Shown here: positions 32,236-44,160 of the stretch, piece after piece
Layout of the letters: each line of letters begins with the position of its first letter
How positions within the stretch are numbered: the first letter of the stretch is position 1
Assembly (NCBI GenBank): GCA_007570785.1
Contig: ML661900.1
Span: forward strand, 6,867,771-6,931,770
Reading direction: 5' to 3'
From: Antilocapra americana
Taxonomy: Eukaryota > Chordata > Mammalia > Artiodactyla > Antilocapridae
DNA length: 64,000 bases
The notes under the pieces: model-generated
What the model was told of the DNA's origin: nothing
Databases searched by the model: none
Seen by the model: only the letters and a program-made list of their open reading frames with translations
Position numbers and translations under genes: made by a program

Positions 32236-32440
32236 AGAAGGAATAGCTCAGTCAGTAAAGAATCTGCCTTCAGTGCAGGAGACCTGGGTTCAGTTCCTGG
32301 GTCGGGAAGATGCCCCTGGAGAAGGAAATGGCAATCCACTCCATATTCCTGCCTGGAGAATCCCATGGACAGAGGAGCCTGGCAGGCTACAGTCCATGGG
32401 GTTGCAAGAGTTGGACACAACTTAGTGGCTAAACCATCAC
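32236..32440 (+). mobile_element. Bov-tA SINE
   Basis: Head altered (GAAGGAATAGCTCAGTCAGT) with an intact body: AAGAATCTGCCTTCAGTGCA, GGCAATCCACTCCATATTCC, GGCAGGCTACAGTCCATGGG and TTGGACACAACTTAGTGGCT. An oppositely oriented copy starts 22 bases downstream. Confidence 0.94.
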
Positions 32441-32461
32441 AGGAGGAATAAGGAATGATTT

Positions 32462-32668
32462 TCTGTGCCGTGCTTAGTCGCTCAGTCATGTCTGACTCTT
32501 TGCAAACCCATGGGCTGTCAGGCTCCTCTGTCCATGGAATTCTCTAGGCAAGAACACTGGAGTGGATTACCATGCCCACTTCCAGAGGATCTTTCCAACC
32601 CAGAGATTGAGCCTGGCTCTCCCACATTGCAGGCAGATTCTTTACCATCTGCGCCACCAGGGAAGCCA
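32462..32668 (-). mobile_element. Bov-tA SINE, antisense, with target duplications
   Basis: Reversed full element ending CATCTGCGCCACCAGGGAAG. Flanks are AGGAATGATTT (32451-32461) and AAGAATGATTT (32669-32679), 10 of 11 identical. With the preceding sense copy it makes an inverted SINE pair that could base-pair in a transcript. Confidence 0.94.
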
Positions 32669-32679
32669 AAGAATGATTT

Positions 32680-34961
32680 AAATGTCATTAAAAATACTTT
32701 TGTGAAATTACACCTAATATGTTCTTTCAATACCTAATCTTGAAATATAACTGTAGCTTAAATATTCAGTGAGGTTGGGGGTTAGTTTTCTTGCCCAGGG
32801 AATACAGGATTTTTCTTCAAGTGACCTTTACATAGAGTATAGACAGCACTTCTAAGATATATCTATCTTATTGCTCCTGTTATTCATGCTGTTGGAAGAA
32901 GCATAAAATAAATGAAACATTTTAGATGTACTCTAAGAAATTCAAGTGATCCTAAGGAAAAATTGTTATTTAGGAAGAAGTGTCTCTTACCACACCTACT
33001 GCCACTGAATATTTTGAGAACCTATTTTTATCCCCACTTTGCCTATTTAACTTTTCCTTTATGAACATTTTTTTCTTTGCCTTTGAGCAAAGGCAAACTT
33101 TCAGTTTGCTTTATGAATCATTCAAATTATATGTTTGAGATGATATTTTCATTGACACTTGGAAAAAGCAGTTCCCTCTGTTTCCATCAGAGTAAGTGGC
33201 AATTATGTAAGTAATCTTCCATTTCCCACCTTCGCATTAGTGACATTAGTAACTGAGGATTACATTGGTAGGAGGGCAGCCCCAGTTTTACTAATGCCAT
33301 TAATTTCTTAGAGATGAGTGACAGCAAGATACAGCCACGCTGGAATCAATGCCAAGTAAATACCCAATTTGTGGCTTTGGGGGGAACAGGCAGAATGAAG
33401 AGATTCTGCTTTCTTTCTGCAGTCTTTGTATTGCCGGCTGGTTGGCATGTAGTTAGGAATGTGCACTGATTTCATACATTTTGAAGACAGAGGTGTATTT
33501 CAAGTTTTAAATAGAAAGCTGTTGTTACAAAAACCTGGTATATAATTTAAAACAGTCAACTCTCTAAATATGAATATTAAAAAGATACAGAATTTGTTAA
33601 CTATTAATGTTTGAGCTCAGCGTATGGTTCCGTGTGACCCATGGACCCCCATTTATTTTTTCAGATGTGACCAAGGGAGCCTTAATGTCCCCTTCAGCTT
33701 GGCTAAACTTGAGGCCGGCTTTCTGACTCCTGGTCCTGTTCTTTGTTTCCTTAGTACGGTCACTTGAGAAAACTTAGAATTGTAAGTTCTTTCTCTGTCC
33801 CTTTGAAGTATAACTTAAAAAAAAAAATAACCCACTTCTTGCTAGTTTTACAACCCAGGACAGGTTGATTTTAATATATTCAAATCATCTAAGATGTAGG
33901 CTTCCGTGGTCTCATAAATCGGTCTCACCCCATGTTGATAACTTTGTTCTCTAGATATCTTATAGAGTTTCTAAACAGAGACTACTCTGCTCTTAGGGAG
34001 AGGCTTTGCCTACATACTTAGAACATTTTTCCTCCATTTGAACCTCCTTTTCCCTATAGCAATCTACCAAAATTCCATCCATGCTTAGGACTCAGATGCG
34101 TGCTAAACAGACACAGAGGAAGTGATTTTTTTTCAGTCCTTTGTACTTAGTATACAAATCATGCTTATCGTAACTTGATTTGTATTGTGTTTATTTTGGT
34201 ACGTACATGCTCTCTCTCCTGAAATCTTGCAAGGTGAGTTTGTGCCTAATGCATTTGTATCTTTCAGATGATCTAATATAGATCTTACACAGAAAACATT
34301 TCTGAAAATGTGTTCCATGAGTGAAACAAACACATGAGCCAATGCAAAGTGGTACTCTGGGCCTCTCCCCCACTTCAAAGGTGCATCTTAAGTGGTGCCT
34401 TTAAACTCGAACCCCAGAGGCCTCTCCTCCATTTCCTGTGAATTCTCAGGGACAACAGAACTGTCAGTTCTTGTTCCTGCTAACCAAAGTTACAGACACA
34501 GTCAATGGAATCTCATTCCTAGATCCGGAAACCATGAATAAAGGTAGAGGATAGTGCCTGGGATGAAAATACATGATTTTAGGCTATCTCAGATCAAATT
34601 CCTCTCTGACTCAAACAAGAAATTAGTGCTCTATCTTATGTGAGGTAGCAAATCTGAAACCCTCAGTCCCTTGAACTCATGGACATTAAAGAAATGAGGG
34701 TGTATGTTTTCTAGAATTACAGGCCTTAAAATGTGGTGTAGAAAAAAATCGGTGTCTGAGAGATCTCGACTAAAGTTTGTGGATGACTGGCATGTCGAGG
34801 TGAGGCACAAGCTCATAGTTGCCTACCCTATGCCTCTCCTCCCTTCTTCCTTAGTTACAGAAGCCCACTCCCTTTCAGTATGGCAATGTACTGGTTAAAT
34901 ACTTGGTACCCCAAGCTCCCTTGCTGGAAAATGCAGTTCTGGTCAAGGAAAGAAAGTGGAA
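32680..34961. other. No recognised feature
   Basis: The longest stretch free of recognised repeats, about 2.3 kb. Open frames at 34133-34378 and 34631-34898 have no recognisable motif. No exon, RNA gene or regulatory element could be supported. Confidence 0.4.
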
Positions 34962-35092
34962 GGGACATCCTGGGTGGTCCAGTGGTTAAGACTCTGCACT
35001 CGCAATGCAGGGGATGTGGGTTCCATCCCTGGTCAGGAAACTAAGGTCCTACATGCTGTGGCAAAAAAAAAAAAAAAAAAAATTAAAAACCA
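34962..35092 (+). mobile_element. CHR-2-type SINE
   Basis: GGGACATCCTGGGTGGTCCA, TTAAGACTCTGCACTCGCAA, GGGTTCCATCCCTGGTCAGG and CCTACATGCTGTGG, then a 20-base A-run at 35063-35082 with an A-rich extension. Confidence 0.93.
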
Positions 35093-36241
35093 CAAGTAAG
35101 TGGTAGCCCACTGGGAGGTTACCAGGAAAAGTTTTTATCTCAAGTAATAAGAGGCAGAAAAGTGGCACGTGCCGTTAGCCCTTTCTCCTTTCACCTCCTT
35201 CCCATCTGGCCCTTGGTGTAACACTGTAATCCCTTGAGGTGTGACACCGTTTTGGAAGCATGCAGGAGAAAAGACATGTGCTAAGAATGGTAGAGGGAGA
35301 AGACTGAAGGATCTAAGGACCTTGGTGGGGTATCTTGGTATAGTTGTATTATTGCTAAGCTGCCAGTTGTGAATTTTTTTTTAACAAGTGGAGAAATGAA
35401 CTCAATTTGCTAATGCTAGTGTACTTGGGTTCCTGTTACATGTAGAAGACTCACACCTGACAAATATATTGGACATGCCTAAAAAAACGTGTGGCTGATC
35501 TAACCTCCTGGATGGATCTGGCTCCTGGATGTCTTCTGGCATCTTCCATATTTTCTCAGTTCACTTGTCAGTGAGTTAAATTCAGAGGGTCCAACAGATA
35601 ACATCAAGGAAACAGCAATGGATATTAGGACGGTAAAACAAAAGAAGCAAGAATCCCTGAGCCACACAGAAAAAGTCATCTGCCAAATATCTGATCTTGA
35701 ACCAGCGATGTACCTTTGTGTTTAAAAGATTTGAGGGTCATTTGTTAGAATACCTAGTATTAAACCTCCAGCTAAAATGCCACCCCTCAGGAGAAAGTGT
35801 GAGATACTTCCTGTATCAATTAGAGCAGGTTTGGTGACAAACAACAGGAAACTCCAAATGTAATTCATTGAAGCAAGGAAATTTAGTGTCTCACAAACCA
35901 AGGACAGGGCTGGACCAGCTTTGGCTAATTTAATGGATAAATTATATTATGAAGACTCCATGTTCTGTCTTTCTGCTCTGCTATCCTCAGGCTTTTGGAT
36001 TTGTCCTTGGACTTTTCTCCCCTAATAATTGTAAGAGGACTGCAGTAGTTCCAAGGGTCCTAGCCAGATATGACCGCATCTCCAAGAGATCATCTTTTCT
36101 CAGTGTGGCCCCCTAAGACTGAAGGCATCTTCCAGGAAGCTGAGAGAAGACATCCCATGTTTCATAGGACACAAGTGAAGCATGTGCCCATGACTAAGCC
36201 AATCACTGGCAAAGACCACCAGGACTTCCATGATTGGTTTA
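35093..36241. other. Mostly unrecognised; old repeat-like text at 35815-36070
   Basis: From 35815, TTAGAGCAGGTTTGGTGACA, AACAACAGGAAACTCCAAAT and AAATTTAGTGTCTCACAAAC recall a common ancient mammalian repeat whose name I cannot give with confidence. The rest looks unique. Confidence 0.3.
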
Positions 36242-36251
36242 GGTCTGTCCG

Positions 36252-36447
36252 TGTTGGCTCAGGTGGTTCAGACAGTAAAGAATCTGCCTCCAGTGCAGGA
36301 GACCTGGGCTCTATACCTTGGGTTGAGAAGATTCCTGGAGGAGGAAATGGCAACCCACTCCAGTATTCTTGCCTGGAAAACCCATGGAGAGAGGAGCATG
36401 GGGGACTATCATCCATGGGTTCGCAAACAGGACTGAACAACTAACTC
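36252..36447 (+). mobile_element. Bov-tA SINE
   Basis: TTGGCTCAGGTGGTTCAGAC, AATCTGCCTCCAGTGCAGGA, GGCAACCCACTCCAGTATTC and a degraded 3' end (CAAACAGGACTGAACAACTA). Possible imperfect duplication: GGTCTGTCC (36242-36250) and GGTTTGTCC (36454-36462). Confidence 0.92.
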
Positions 36448-36462
36448 TATCAGGGTTTGTCC

Positions 36463-37239
36463 CTGAGGCTTCCGGTGGTTCTAGCCTTCAGTAAAGCATA
36501 TGAATGCCCAGAGGAGGGCAGATCTCTTGCATAAAATGGGAATTTTATGAGGAAAGTCAAAGAGGATGGGGGTGGACATGGGTAGGTGTACGGCAGTACC
36601 TGCTACACCCCTTCCTCAGAAACCACTGCCAATGATACTAGCACTGGAAAAGATTCCAGACCTCAAGTACAAAACAGGGACTAATAGAGGAGTATATTTC
36701 TGGCTCATCTCTAGGGTGATATTCTGCTTCTCAAAGAGAGTGGAGACTTGAAAAGTGAGGACTCAGACCTGCCGAGTTTCCCGTGGGTCTGCCTCACGGA
36801 CGGTCTCCTACCCCACCTTGTCTCTGAAGGCTGTTGTTCCCTGCTCCTGAGCTGGAATGCCTGAAAGTTGGGTCCTCTGTCCTCCTACCCTAGCTCCAGT
36901 CTTCTCAAGGTCTCAGGCACCTGCGTCTTGTGGACTTTCGGAGCTTGCTCCCTCTCCCCTAGCTGTAGACGGCGGCCTCCAGTCATAAAGCCCTGACTGC
37001 CTCTGAGGGGTTTCCCTCAGTCCTTATACAATTCCTTCTTTTCTCCCCTGCCTTGGGGACAGCCTGGACCAAGAGGTAGGATGTTGAATGGCAGAACAAG
37101 TGAGGGGCTTCCACCATGAATTGTGGATACTCCTATTGATGATCAGGTTATTTGAGAATTAAGTTACCAAATTATGGCTTGTCATGCTCCTCAAACAAAA
37201 CAGAGGAAGGAGAAAGGTAAACGTATATATGTGTATGGT
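36463..37239. other. No recognised feature
   Basis: Looks unique, GC-richer and pyrimidine-rich at 36780-37060, with no exon or repeat that I can support. Confidence 0.4.
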
Positions 37240-37438
37240 GGTGGTGGTTTGGTCGCTAAGTCATGTCCGGCTCTTGTGACCCCATGGACCGCCAGGCTCC
37301 TCTGTCCATGGGATTCTCCAGGCAAGAATACTAGAGTGGGTTGCCATTTCCTTCTCCAGGGGCTCTTCCTGACCCAGGAATTGAACCTGGGTCTCGTGCC
37401 TTGCAGGCAGATGGTTTAGCAGCTGATCTCTGAGGGAA
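37240..37438 (-). mobile_element. Bov-tA SINE, antisense
   Basis: TTGGTCGCTAAGTCATGTCC, CCCCATGGACCGCCAGGCTC, TAGAGTGGGTTGCCATTTCC, CCAGGAATTGAACCTGGGTC. The head is degraded (CTGATCTCTGAGGGAAGCC). A GGTGGTGGT tract abuts the tail. Confidence 0.93.
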
Positions 37439-37441
37439 GCC

Positions 37442-39497
37442 TGCATATGTATATGTGTGTAATGCATGCATGTGTGTAATGAAAATGAGCATAGCTGCTG
37501 TCGCTCTCATTTCTGTAACTGATCATGAGGCCATCGTTGACATGGATCATTTTCTTCTTCCACTGTTCGTCCCGTGTTGTCCTATACACAGGCCTGCCCT
37601 ATCTGGATTCTTTTCTTGGTGGACTGATCAGAACCTTTCTTCCTAAATCATGTGAGTCTTTAGTGGTCCTGCCTTGATTGGGTCATATGATCTTGCAACT
37701 GACTTTTACCTCTGGACATGCAAGTAGTGCATGGACACCTTTTGCATCTTCTGGCTTCTCATACAGTCTTCTCTGCCCCTACTGTGTAGCAGCGATGCAG
37801 TTGCCTCTTGACAGATTGAATAAATCATCACAGCCGGGACAGTAACTCCTCCTCTCCCCATTAAATCCATGGCATGTGGAGCCTGAAATGGCCAGATGGC
37901 AGTTTTAACTTTTAATTGAATGGAATGGTTTAGGCACCTTTTAGTTGAAATCTTTTCCCCTTGGGAACTAAGATCTGTGTCCCACCAGGATGCAAGTTTG
38001 CAGTGATGGAATATGAAGTGTAATAGTGGAAAAGGGCCACATCTATCATCATCTTTTACTTTTAGGTCTGTGTATAACTGGCAGTGGGAGAAATAGCCCC
38101 TTGAATCGGTCTCTGGTTTTAAAACATATTATATGTTGAGAACAGCACACTGACCTCAGTGAGCCTTGGTAAACCGTTCTATTCTTGAGGCCAACAGCAT
38201 CTCACAAGCTCCATAAGATAAGGGAGTAACTTGGGTGCAAGCTCATTTCTGAAACCTCCATTCCCTTTTAATCCAAAATAGCAATGGAGGCCCAAGAGAT
38301 TTATAGAGGTTCAGAATTTTCAGTTTTATCTGAGACACCCAAGTATCCCAGATCTCACAGTCCTGCTCTTTTGAACAATGCTCTAACCTTAGCCCGGGGG
38401 GCTTGAGTGCTGAATAACCACAGTGAGCTGGATCCATGGAGAACAGTAGCTCCTGCTGGTGACAACCCTGGAGCCAGACAGAGAGGGGAAGAACTACTCC
38501 AAGATTTACGGCCTTAGCTTGAGTTCTCCTGGGGCAAGGATTTATGTATAAAAGGTTATTATAGGAATGCTCATGGCAAGTGGTACGGTGAGAGAGGCAG
38601 GATAAAGAGAGGGGGCTAAAAGCCAAGCAGAATTCCTGGGGGTGACACTATAGCTGGATGCTGCCAGAAGCATCTGGAATGTAAGCTGTGTCTCAGTTCT
38701 CCTGAAGCAAAGGAGCTGGGTTTTCTTACCCCAGCCATTTTGATCACTGGTTAAAGGTGATCCCTCTCCCCCTGCCCTTTAAAGTCCCAGGCATTCCTAC
38801 TCTTTGCTCTCTTTAGAGGCAAAGTGGGCAGCAAGAGCTTAAACATTTTTCTGGAAAATAACTGCAGGGACTTCCTTGAAATGACATCACATAGAGGCTA
38901 GTGGAGTAGGGTAAGGTGCACACTGAAACCATGAAAAAGGAATCCCAGGTGACCTGAGGGCAGTAGTGACATTGTCAGCTGTATCCACATTCAGTTTCTC
39001 CTGGTGCTTTTCATTGCTTGGAACCACTGGATGCAATGTGGCAAGGAAATATAATTTCCGGTGAGATGAGAATGGTCTGAGAAGAGATAGGCAATTGACC
39101 CTTTCCTCTCCAAGGTCATAAATATTTTTCCCTGACATTAAATATATTCCTTAGTCAATTAATGTCTGTATAATATACCAATACACAGATGTACATGGCC
39201 ACTTAAGGAGTCTTTCTGTTAGAAATGAGCTCTTCCCTATTATAAATACTATTATGGAACAACTCTAGAACTAGTGTTTATCTTAATTTTTTCCTTAGGA
39301 TAAATAGTATTGGTACTTTAATAGGTCTTATGTGAAGATGAGGATAGGTACAGCTTTACTCAAATATTACAAATAAGTGGATGCCGCGTGTAAAATTCTT
39401 GCTGTGAATATATATCAGTAGGCAATGTTTTGCACATGGTCTGGATTCCAAAAGCCAGTTGGCATAATTCAGTGTTGGAAAATCAGTACGTATTTTT
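37442..39497. other. No recognised feature
   Basis: Two kilobases with no recognised repeat. A 127-codon minus-strand frame at 38243-38626 and an 83-codon one at 38887-39138 lack recognisable motifs and have no transcript context. Confidence 0.35.
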
Positions 39498-39614
39498 ATA
39501 CTGAAGTGATGTTTTAATTGGTATTTAGGTTCCCAATATATCTCATGAGAGTTCGTTTGGCTCATGAGATTTATTGGCAACCTAAATACCAATTATAGCT
39601 TCACTTCAGTGTAT
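39498..39614. repeat. Long imperfect palindrome (hairpin)
   Basis: The left arm at 39498-39549 and right arm at 39561-39614 are reverse complements with five mismatches and one 2-base gap over about 52 positions. The spacer is only 11 bases. The innermost CTCATGAG/CTCATGAG and the AATTGGTATTTAGGTT block are perfect. The short loop and long stem are unlike a MITE with an internal domain. A fold-back from template switching or a very small palindromic element are both possible. Confidence 0.92.
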
Positions 39615-40289
39615 ATGAAATATATATAAATATAAACATAGCTGAGCTGCTGAGTTACAATATGAATATTACCGTCCTTTCCTCCTTTATTTTCTTTTGC
39701 TCCTCTCTGTCCATGTCTTCATGAAAGGCATTGCCAAGCTGTTGAAGCAAAACAACCCCTACCAGTCATTTAAGCTTGAGTAGAAATTTGGATTATTATG
39801 AATCAGAAAGGATTTGCAATTAAATCTGTGTAGTTATGAGGGCCTTTGTACCCTGGGAAAAGGATTTTTAGACACCCCTATAGAAGGATTTTTTTGAAGA
39901 GAATATAGCTTTTTATTCTGAATTCATCCCATATTAGCCTGGCATATTTTATTTTTGCTGTCAGACAAGGTCAGTGCTTTGTATTCACCAGAAACAGTAA
40001 AACAGTAGCTTCCATTTTGAAGACATTTATTTGCTAGAAAAATAAAAATATACAAGATGCTAGTCAGATGTGACATGGAAGATTTTGTATAAGTAGGTGT
40101 ATTCTTACTTATTGGTTTGTTAATCTGTAATTTTTGTCTTGTGTTTAGATTCTATCTAGCCCTGTGGAATTATGAGTACTTTATAATAGATATAGTTGGA
40201 TAATCACTATTGACTTTGCATTGAGTCTGGCTTCAGATATTTGTAGACTTGTTTTTTCAGAAAATTTGGCTGACTCATTAAAATAATTT
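39615..40289. other. No recognised feature
   Basis: AT-rich, with a TATATGAAATATATATAAATATA patch after the palindrome. Nothing else was recognised. Confidence 0.4.
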
Positions 40290-40764
40290 AAGAAATTGGT
40301 ATTTTAGAATAGATTTAAATTTAAGGAAGATTGCAAAGAAAGTACAGAGTTACCATATACCTTCTTCATGTTTTACTTGTTATTAACATCTTATAGTATG
40401 GTATTCTTGTCAAAACTAATGAAACGACATTGATACCTTACTGTTAACTAAAGCTCACCTAATAGTAATGTATCACTTTATGTTACTTTTCTATTCAAGG
40501 ATCTCATCCAGGATAACAAATTACATTTAGTCATGTCTCATTGGGCTTCTTTTGGCTATGACAGGTTCTCAGACTTGACCTGGTTTTTGTTTTCTTTTTT
40601 TGTCTTCAGGATTCTAGAATTTCCTTATTCACATGCAAATCAGAGCACCTTGAATGATTATTTTGTGAACATTAAATGATATGAATTTCTATCCATTAGG
40701 CTACATACCTTATCTTACTTTCATTTTTCATATATAGGGTAAGAAAGCCTTTTTTATGTTTTGT

Positions 40765-40905
40765 ATGTATGAAAACACTCCTAGCAAATTTCAGTTACAC
40801 AGTTCAGCATTAACAGCTATAGTCAGCATGCTAGCCACTAGATCCTCAGGCCTTATTCATCTTGTAGCTGAAAGTTTACCCTTTTACCAATCTCCAGATG
40901 TTACT
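40765..40905 (-). mobile_element. L1 3' UTR fragment nested in the older L1
   Basis: AGCAAATTTCAGTTACACAG, TTAACAGCTATAGTCAGCAT, GCTAGCCACTAGATCCTCAG and TTATTCATCTTGTAGCTGAA match reversed L1MA-like 3' UTR text, unlike the surrounding older L1. Confidence 0.6.
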
Positions 40906-40967
40906 TGCTTTCAAGAAATCTGATAGTTTTGGGGAGTTTGGGCCAAGTGTCTTGTAGATGTCTTTAT

Positions 40968-41364
40968 TTTTTTAAATTTTCTTTACTTTATTGGGTTGGT
41001 TTTGCCATACATTGACATGAATCCGCCATGGGTTTACATATGCTCCCCCTCCAGAACCCCCCTCCCTCCTCCCTCCCGATTCCCTCCCCCTGGGTCATCT
41101 CGGTGCACCAGCCGTGAGCATCAACCCTGGGCTGGCGATTGATTTCACATATGATAATTAACATGTTTCAATGCCATTCTCCCATATCATCCCACCCTTG
41201 CCCTCTTCCACAGAGTCCATGAGACTGTTCTATACATCTGCGTTTCTTTTGCTGTCTCGCATGCAGGGTTCTCGTTACCATCTTTCTAAATTCCATATAT
41301 ATGCGTTAGTATATTGTATTTTTGTTTTTCCTTCTGGCTTACTTCACTCTGGATAATAGGCTCA
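40968..41364 (-). mobile_element. L1_BT-type LINE-1 3' end, antisense
   Basis: T-rich start, GTTGGTTTTGCCATACATTG, the C-rich tract, TTGATTTCACATATGATAAT and the last 60 or so ORF2 codons, ending at GGATAATAGGCTC. The older L1 resumes with ATCTTTAAATTGGGG. The flanks share only a short TCTTTA-like repeat, so the duplication is uncertain. Confidence 0.93.
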
Positions 41365-41417
41365 TCTTTAAATTGGGGTTTGTCTGACATTTTATTTGTT
41401 AGACTGGAGGTTGGAGG

Positions 41418-41630
41418 AGCCTGGTAGGCTGCGGTCCATGGAGTCGAGAGGAGTCAGATATGACTGAGTGACTTGCCTTTCCCTTTTTACTTTCATGCAC
41501 TGGAAAAGAAAGTGGCAACCCACTCCAGTGTTCTTGCCTGGAGAATCCCAGGGACGGGGGAGCTTGGTGGGCTGTTGTCTGTGGGGTCGCACAGGGTCGG
41601 ACACAACTGACACGACTCAGCAGCAGCAGC
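41418..41630 (+). mobile_element. Bov-A2-like SINE with (CAG)n tail and target duplications
   Basis: Starts within a BovB-derived 3' unit (AGCCTGGTAGGCTGCGGTCC), then GACTTGCCTTTCCCTTTT, then another 3' unit (GTGGCAACCCACTCCAGTGT), ending CACGACTCAGCAGCAGCAGC. Flanks are AGGTTGGAGG (41408-41417) and AGGTTTGGAGG (41631-41641), differing by one T. It lies in the old L1 and confirms the insertion order. Confidence 0.93.
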
Positions 41631-41860
41631 AGGTTTGGAGGGAGGAGGACCACATGCCATTTTCATATCATATTAAGAGACTATAACTTATCACTGGTGA
41701 TGTAAATCTTAATCATGTGGCTTATGTAGTGTTTTTCAGGTTCCCCACTCAAATTTTTCCTTGTTTCTACACTATCCTCTTTGGAAGGAGGTAACAATAC
41801 CCAGTCCACATTTTAGAAGTGGGGAGCTATGCTTCATAAATTACTTAACTTTAACTACTT

Positions 41861-42733
41861 TTCACTTTAAATGTATATATATTTGTTAAAAAATTTAGGT
41901 TTGGCTCTAGAAATATAGGGTCAAAATTATTTTCTTTATAGAAAATAATTTCCCCTAACTGTATTTAAGTTTAATTTTTAATCATAGCACCAAACCGTAG
42001 GTCACATTCAGATATAGTTTTGTATCTGAAAGATATTTATTGTTAAACTCTTCCAATCAATTTCTGTATCTCATGAAAAGTGATCATTTTTTCCCATGTT
42101 AATATGGTTATTCAATAATCTGATAGATTACTTAGTATCAATTACAAGTTTTCAATTAGATTGTGGAGAAAATCTTCACGCAGAAAAGATTTTTTGTCTG
42201 GCAGAATTGTGTGTTGTATGTCTCCATTACTTCTGCTGGGAAGAGATGAACTTTTCACTGTTGATCTATACTGAGTTTTGTATGGAACAGAACTCTCAGG
42301 TAGAAAAGTGATTTTACTTTTCAACTCTCAGTGCTTTCGATATCCATCATAATTCCTGTCATATCCTGTGGATGTTGCTTTGACCACTGCAGTCAGAAAT
42401 CCTGATAGAATCAGCTCAGTCTGCAGGGAGTTCCTTTTCTCAGACCCATTAAGAGACTCTCAATGAGCCCTGCTAGGGGCTCTTGCTGGGTTGTGCTCAC
42501 AGGTGAGTTTCCATCAGTAATTCAACCTTTTATTTTTGGCTCCTGTGCAAGCACTACCTTTTGTATAGAACACTGCCACCTTTGGAGCTTATTTGTGAAA
42601 TAAAGGGAAACGAACTGCAAACCTTACTGTGGCTATAAAGCAATTGAATTTTGAGCTTTTTTGAATTTGCTGGAAATGTCATTTCATTTTGCATCTGTAT
42701 GTTTAAAGAGAAGACTATCCATTCATTTTCTGT
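41861..42733. other. No recognised feature; short hairpin at 41924
   Basis: AT-rich. AAATTATTTTCT (41924-41935) and AGAAAATAATTT (41940-41951) form a perfect 12-bp stem with a 4-base loop. Nothing else was recognised. Confidence 0.4.
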
Positions 42734-43229
42734 TAAACTTTATAGTTTTTATTTTTAATTGAAAGATAATTGGTTTATAATATTGTGTGGTTTCTGCTAT
42801 ACATCAGCATGAATCAGCCATAGGTAGGTATACACGTGTCCCCTCTCTTTTGAGCCTCCCCCTACCCATCCAAATTGTCACAGAGAATCAGTTTGAGCTC
42901 CCTGAATCATACAGCAAATTCCCACTTGCTATCTGTTTTACGTATGGTAGTATATATGTTTCCATGCTACTCTATCCATTTGTCCCACCTTCTCCCCACC
43001 CCACCATGTCCATAAGTTTATTCTGTATGTCTATGTCTCCGTTGATACCCTGCAAACAAGTTTATCAGTTCTGTCTTTCTAGATTCCATATATATGTGTT
43101 AATATGATATTTGAAAGAGAAATTAAGAAATCAATTCCATTTACCATAGCAACAAAATGAATAAAACACCTAGTAATAAACCTACCTAAGGAGACAAAAG
43201 AGCTACATTCAGAAAACTAAAAGACTCTG

Positions 43230-44160
43230 ATGAAAGAAGTCAAAGACAACATTAACAGATGGAGAAATATACCATGTTCCTGCTTTGAAAGAATCAATAT
43301 TGTGAAACTGACTATGCTACCAGATGCAATCTACAGATTCAGTGCAGTCCCTGTCAAATTACCATTGCCTTTTTTCACAGAACTAGAACAAAAAATTTCA
43401 CAATTTGTATGGGAACACAAAAGACCCCAAATAGCCACAGGAAGCTTGAGAAAGAAGAATGGAGCTGGAGGAATCAACCTTCCTGACTTCAGACTATACT
43501 ACAAAACTATAGTCATCAAGATAGTATGATAATGACACATAAACAAATATAAACCAATGGAACAAGATAGGAATCCCAGAGATAAACCCACACACCTTTG
43601 GGCAGCTTATCTCTGACAAAGGAGGCAAGAATATACAATGAAGCAAAGATGGTCTCTTCAGTAAGTGATGCTGGGAAAACTGGACAGCTATGTGTTAAAA
43701 GAATGAACTTAGAACACTCATTAACACTATACACAAAAATAAACTCAAAATGGATTTAAAATGTAAATATAAGATATAAGAAAGAAATATCTTAAATATA
43801 AGATATGAATTTCTTGTATAAATATAAGAAAATATAAAAATATTAGAGGAAAACATAGGCAGGGAACTCTGATTTAAATCACAGCAAGATCTTCTGTGAC
43901 CACCTCCCAAAGTAATGGAAATAAAAATAAACAAATGGGGCCTAATTAAACTGAAAAGCTCTTGCACAGCAAAGGAAACTATAAACAAGGTGAAAAGACC
44001 ACCCTCAGAATGGGAGAAAATAATAGCAAATGAAACAACTGACAAAGGATTAATTTCTAAAATACACAAGCAACTCATGCAACAAAGGATTAATTTCTAA
44101 AATACACAAGCAATTCATGCAACTCAATAGCGGAAAAACAACCCAATCAAAAGGTGGGCA
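43230..44160 (+). pseudogene. L1 ORF2p remnant in the inverted half
   Basis: An open stretch at 43230-43529 encodes 99 residues of ORF2p downstream of the RT domain: DNINRWRNIPCSCFERINIV, LPDAIYRFSAVPVKLPLPFF, WEHKRPQIATGSLRKKN and GINLPDFRLYYKTIVIK. Beyond that, ORF2 text continues in broken frames (TTTGGGCAGCTTATCTCTGA, AAGCTCTTGCACAGCAAAGG) to about 44160. An AT-rich insertion near 43760-43830 and a 40-bp duplication at 44041 add damage. It is inert. Confidence 0.9.
44041..44122 (+). repeat. Tandem duplication, 40-bp period
   Basis: The block ACAAAGGATTAATTTCTAAA, followed by the same 18 or so bases, recurs at 44042 and 44082 with one C/T difference. It lies inside the L1 ORF2 remnant, where the single-copy version is expected. 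Confidence 0.95.

Larger units (their letters stand above)
40290..41860 (-). mobile_element. Old L1 (ME-like) 3' UTR, antisense, interrupted
   Basis: Reversed L1 3' UTR in three separated segments that read in register. At 40290-40615: GAGTTACCATATACCTTC, TTATTAACATCTTATAGTA, TCATCCAGGATAACAAATTA. At about 40905-40967: GATAGTTTTGGGGAGTTTGG. At 41365-41408 and 41641-41860: TTAAATTGGGGTTTGTCTGA, TGCCATTTTCATATCATATT, TCCTCTTTGGAAGGAGGTAA. It hosts an L1 fragment, an L1_BT and a Bov SINE. Confidence 0.75.

Noticed and set aside
39498..39614. MicroRNA gene
   Set aside because: The stem is longer and the loop shorter than typical for a precursor, and no sequence that I recognise as a known microRNA is present. 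It was kept as a hairpin only.
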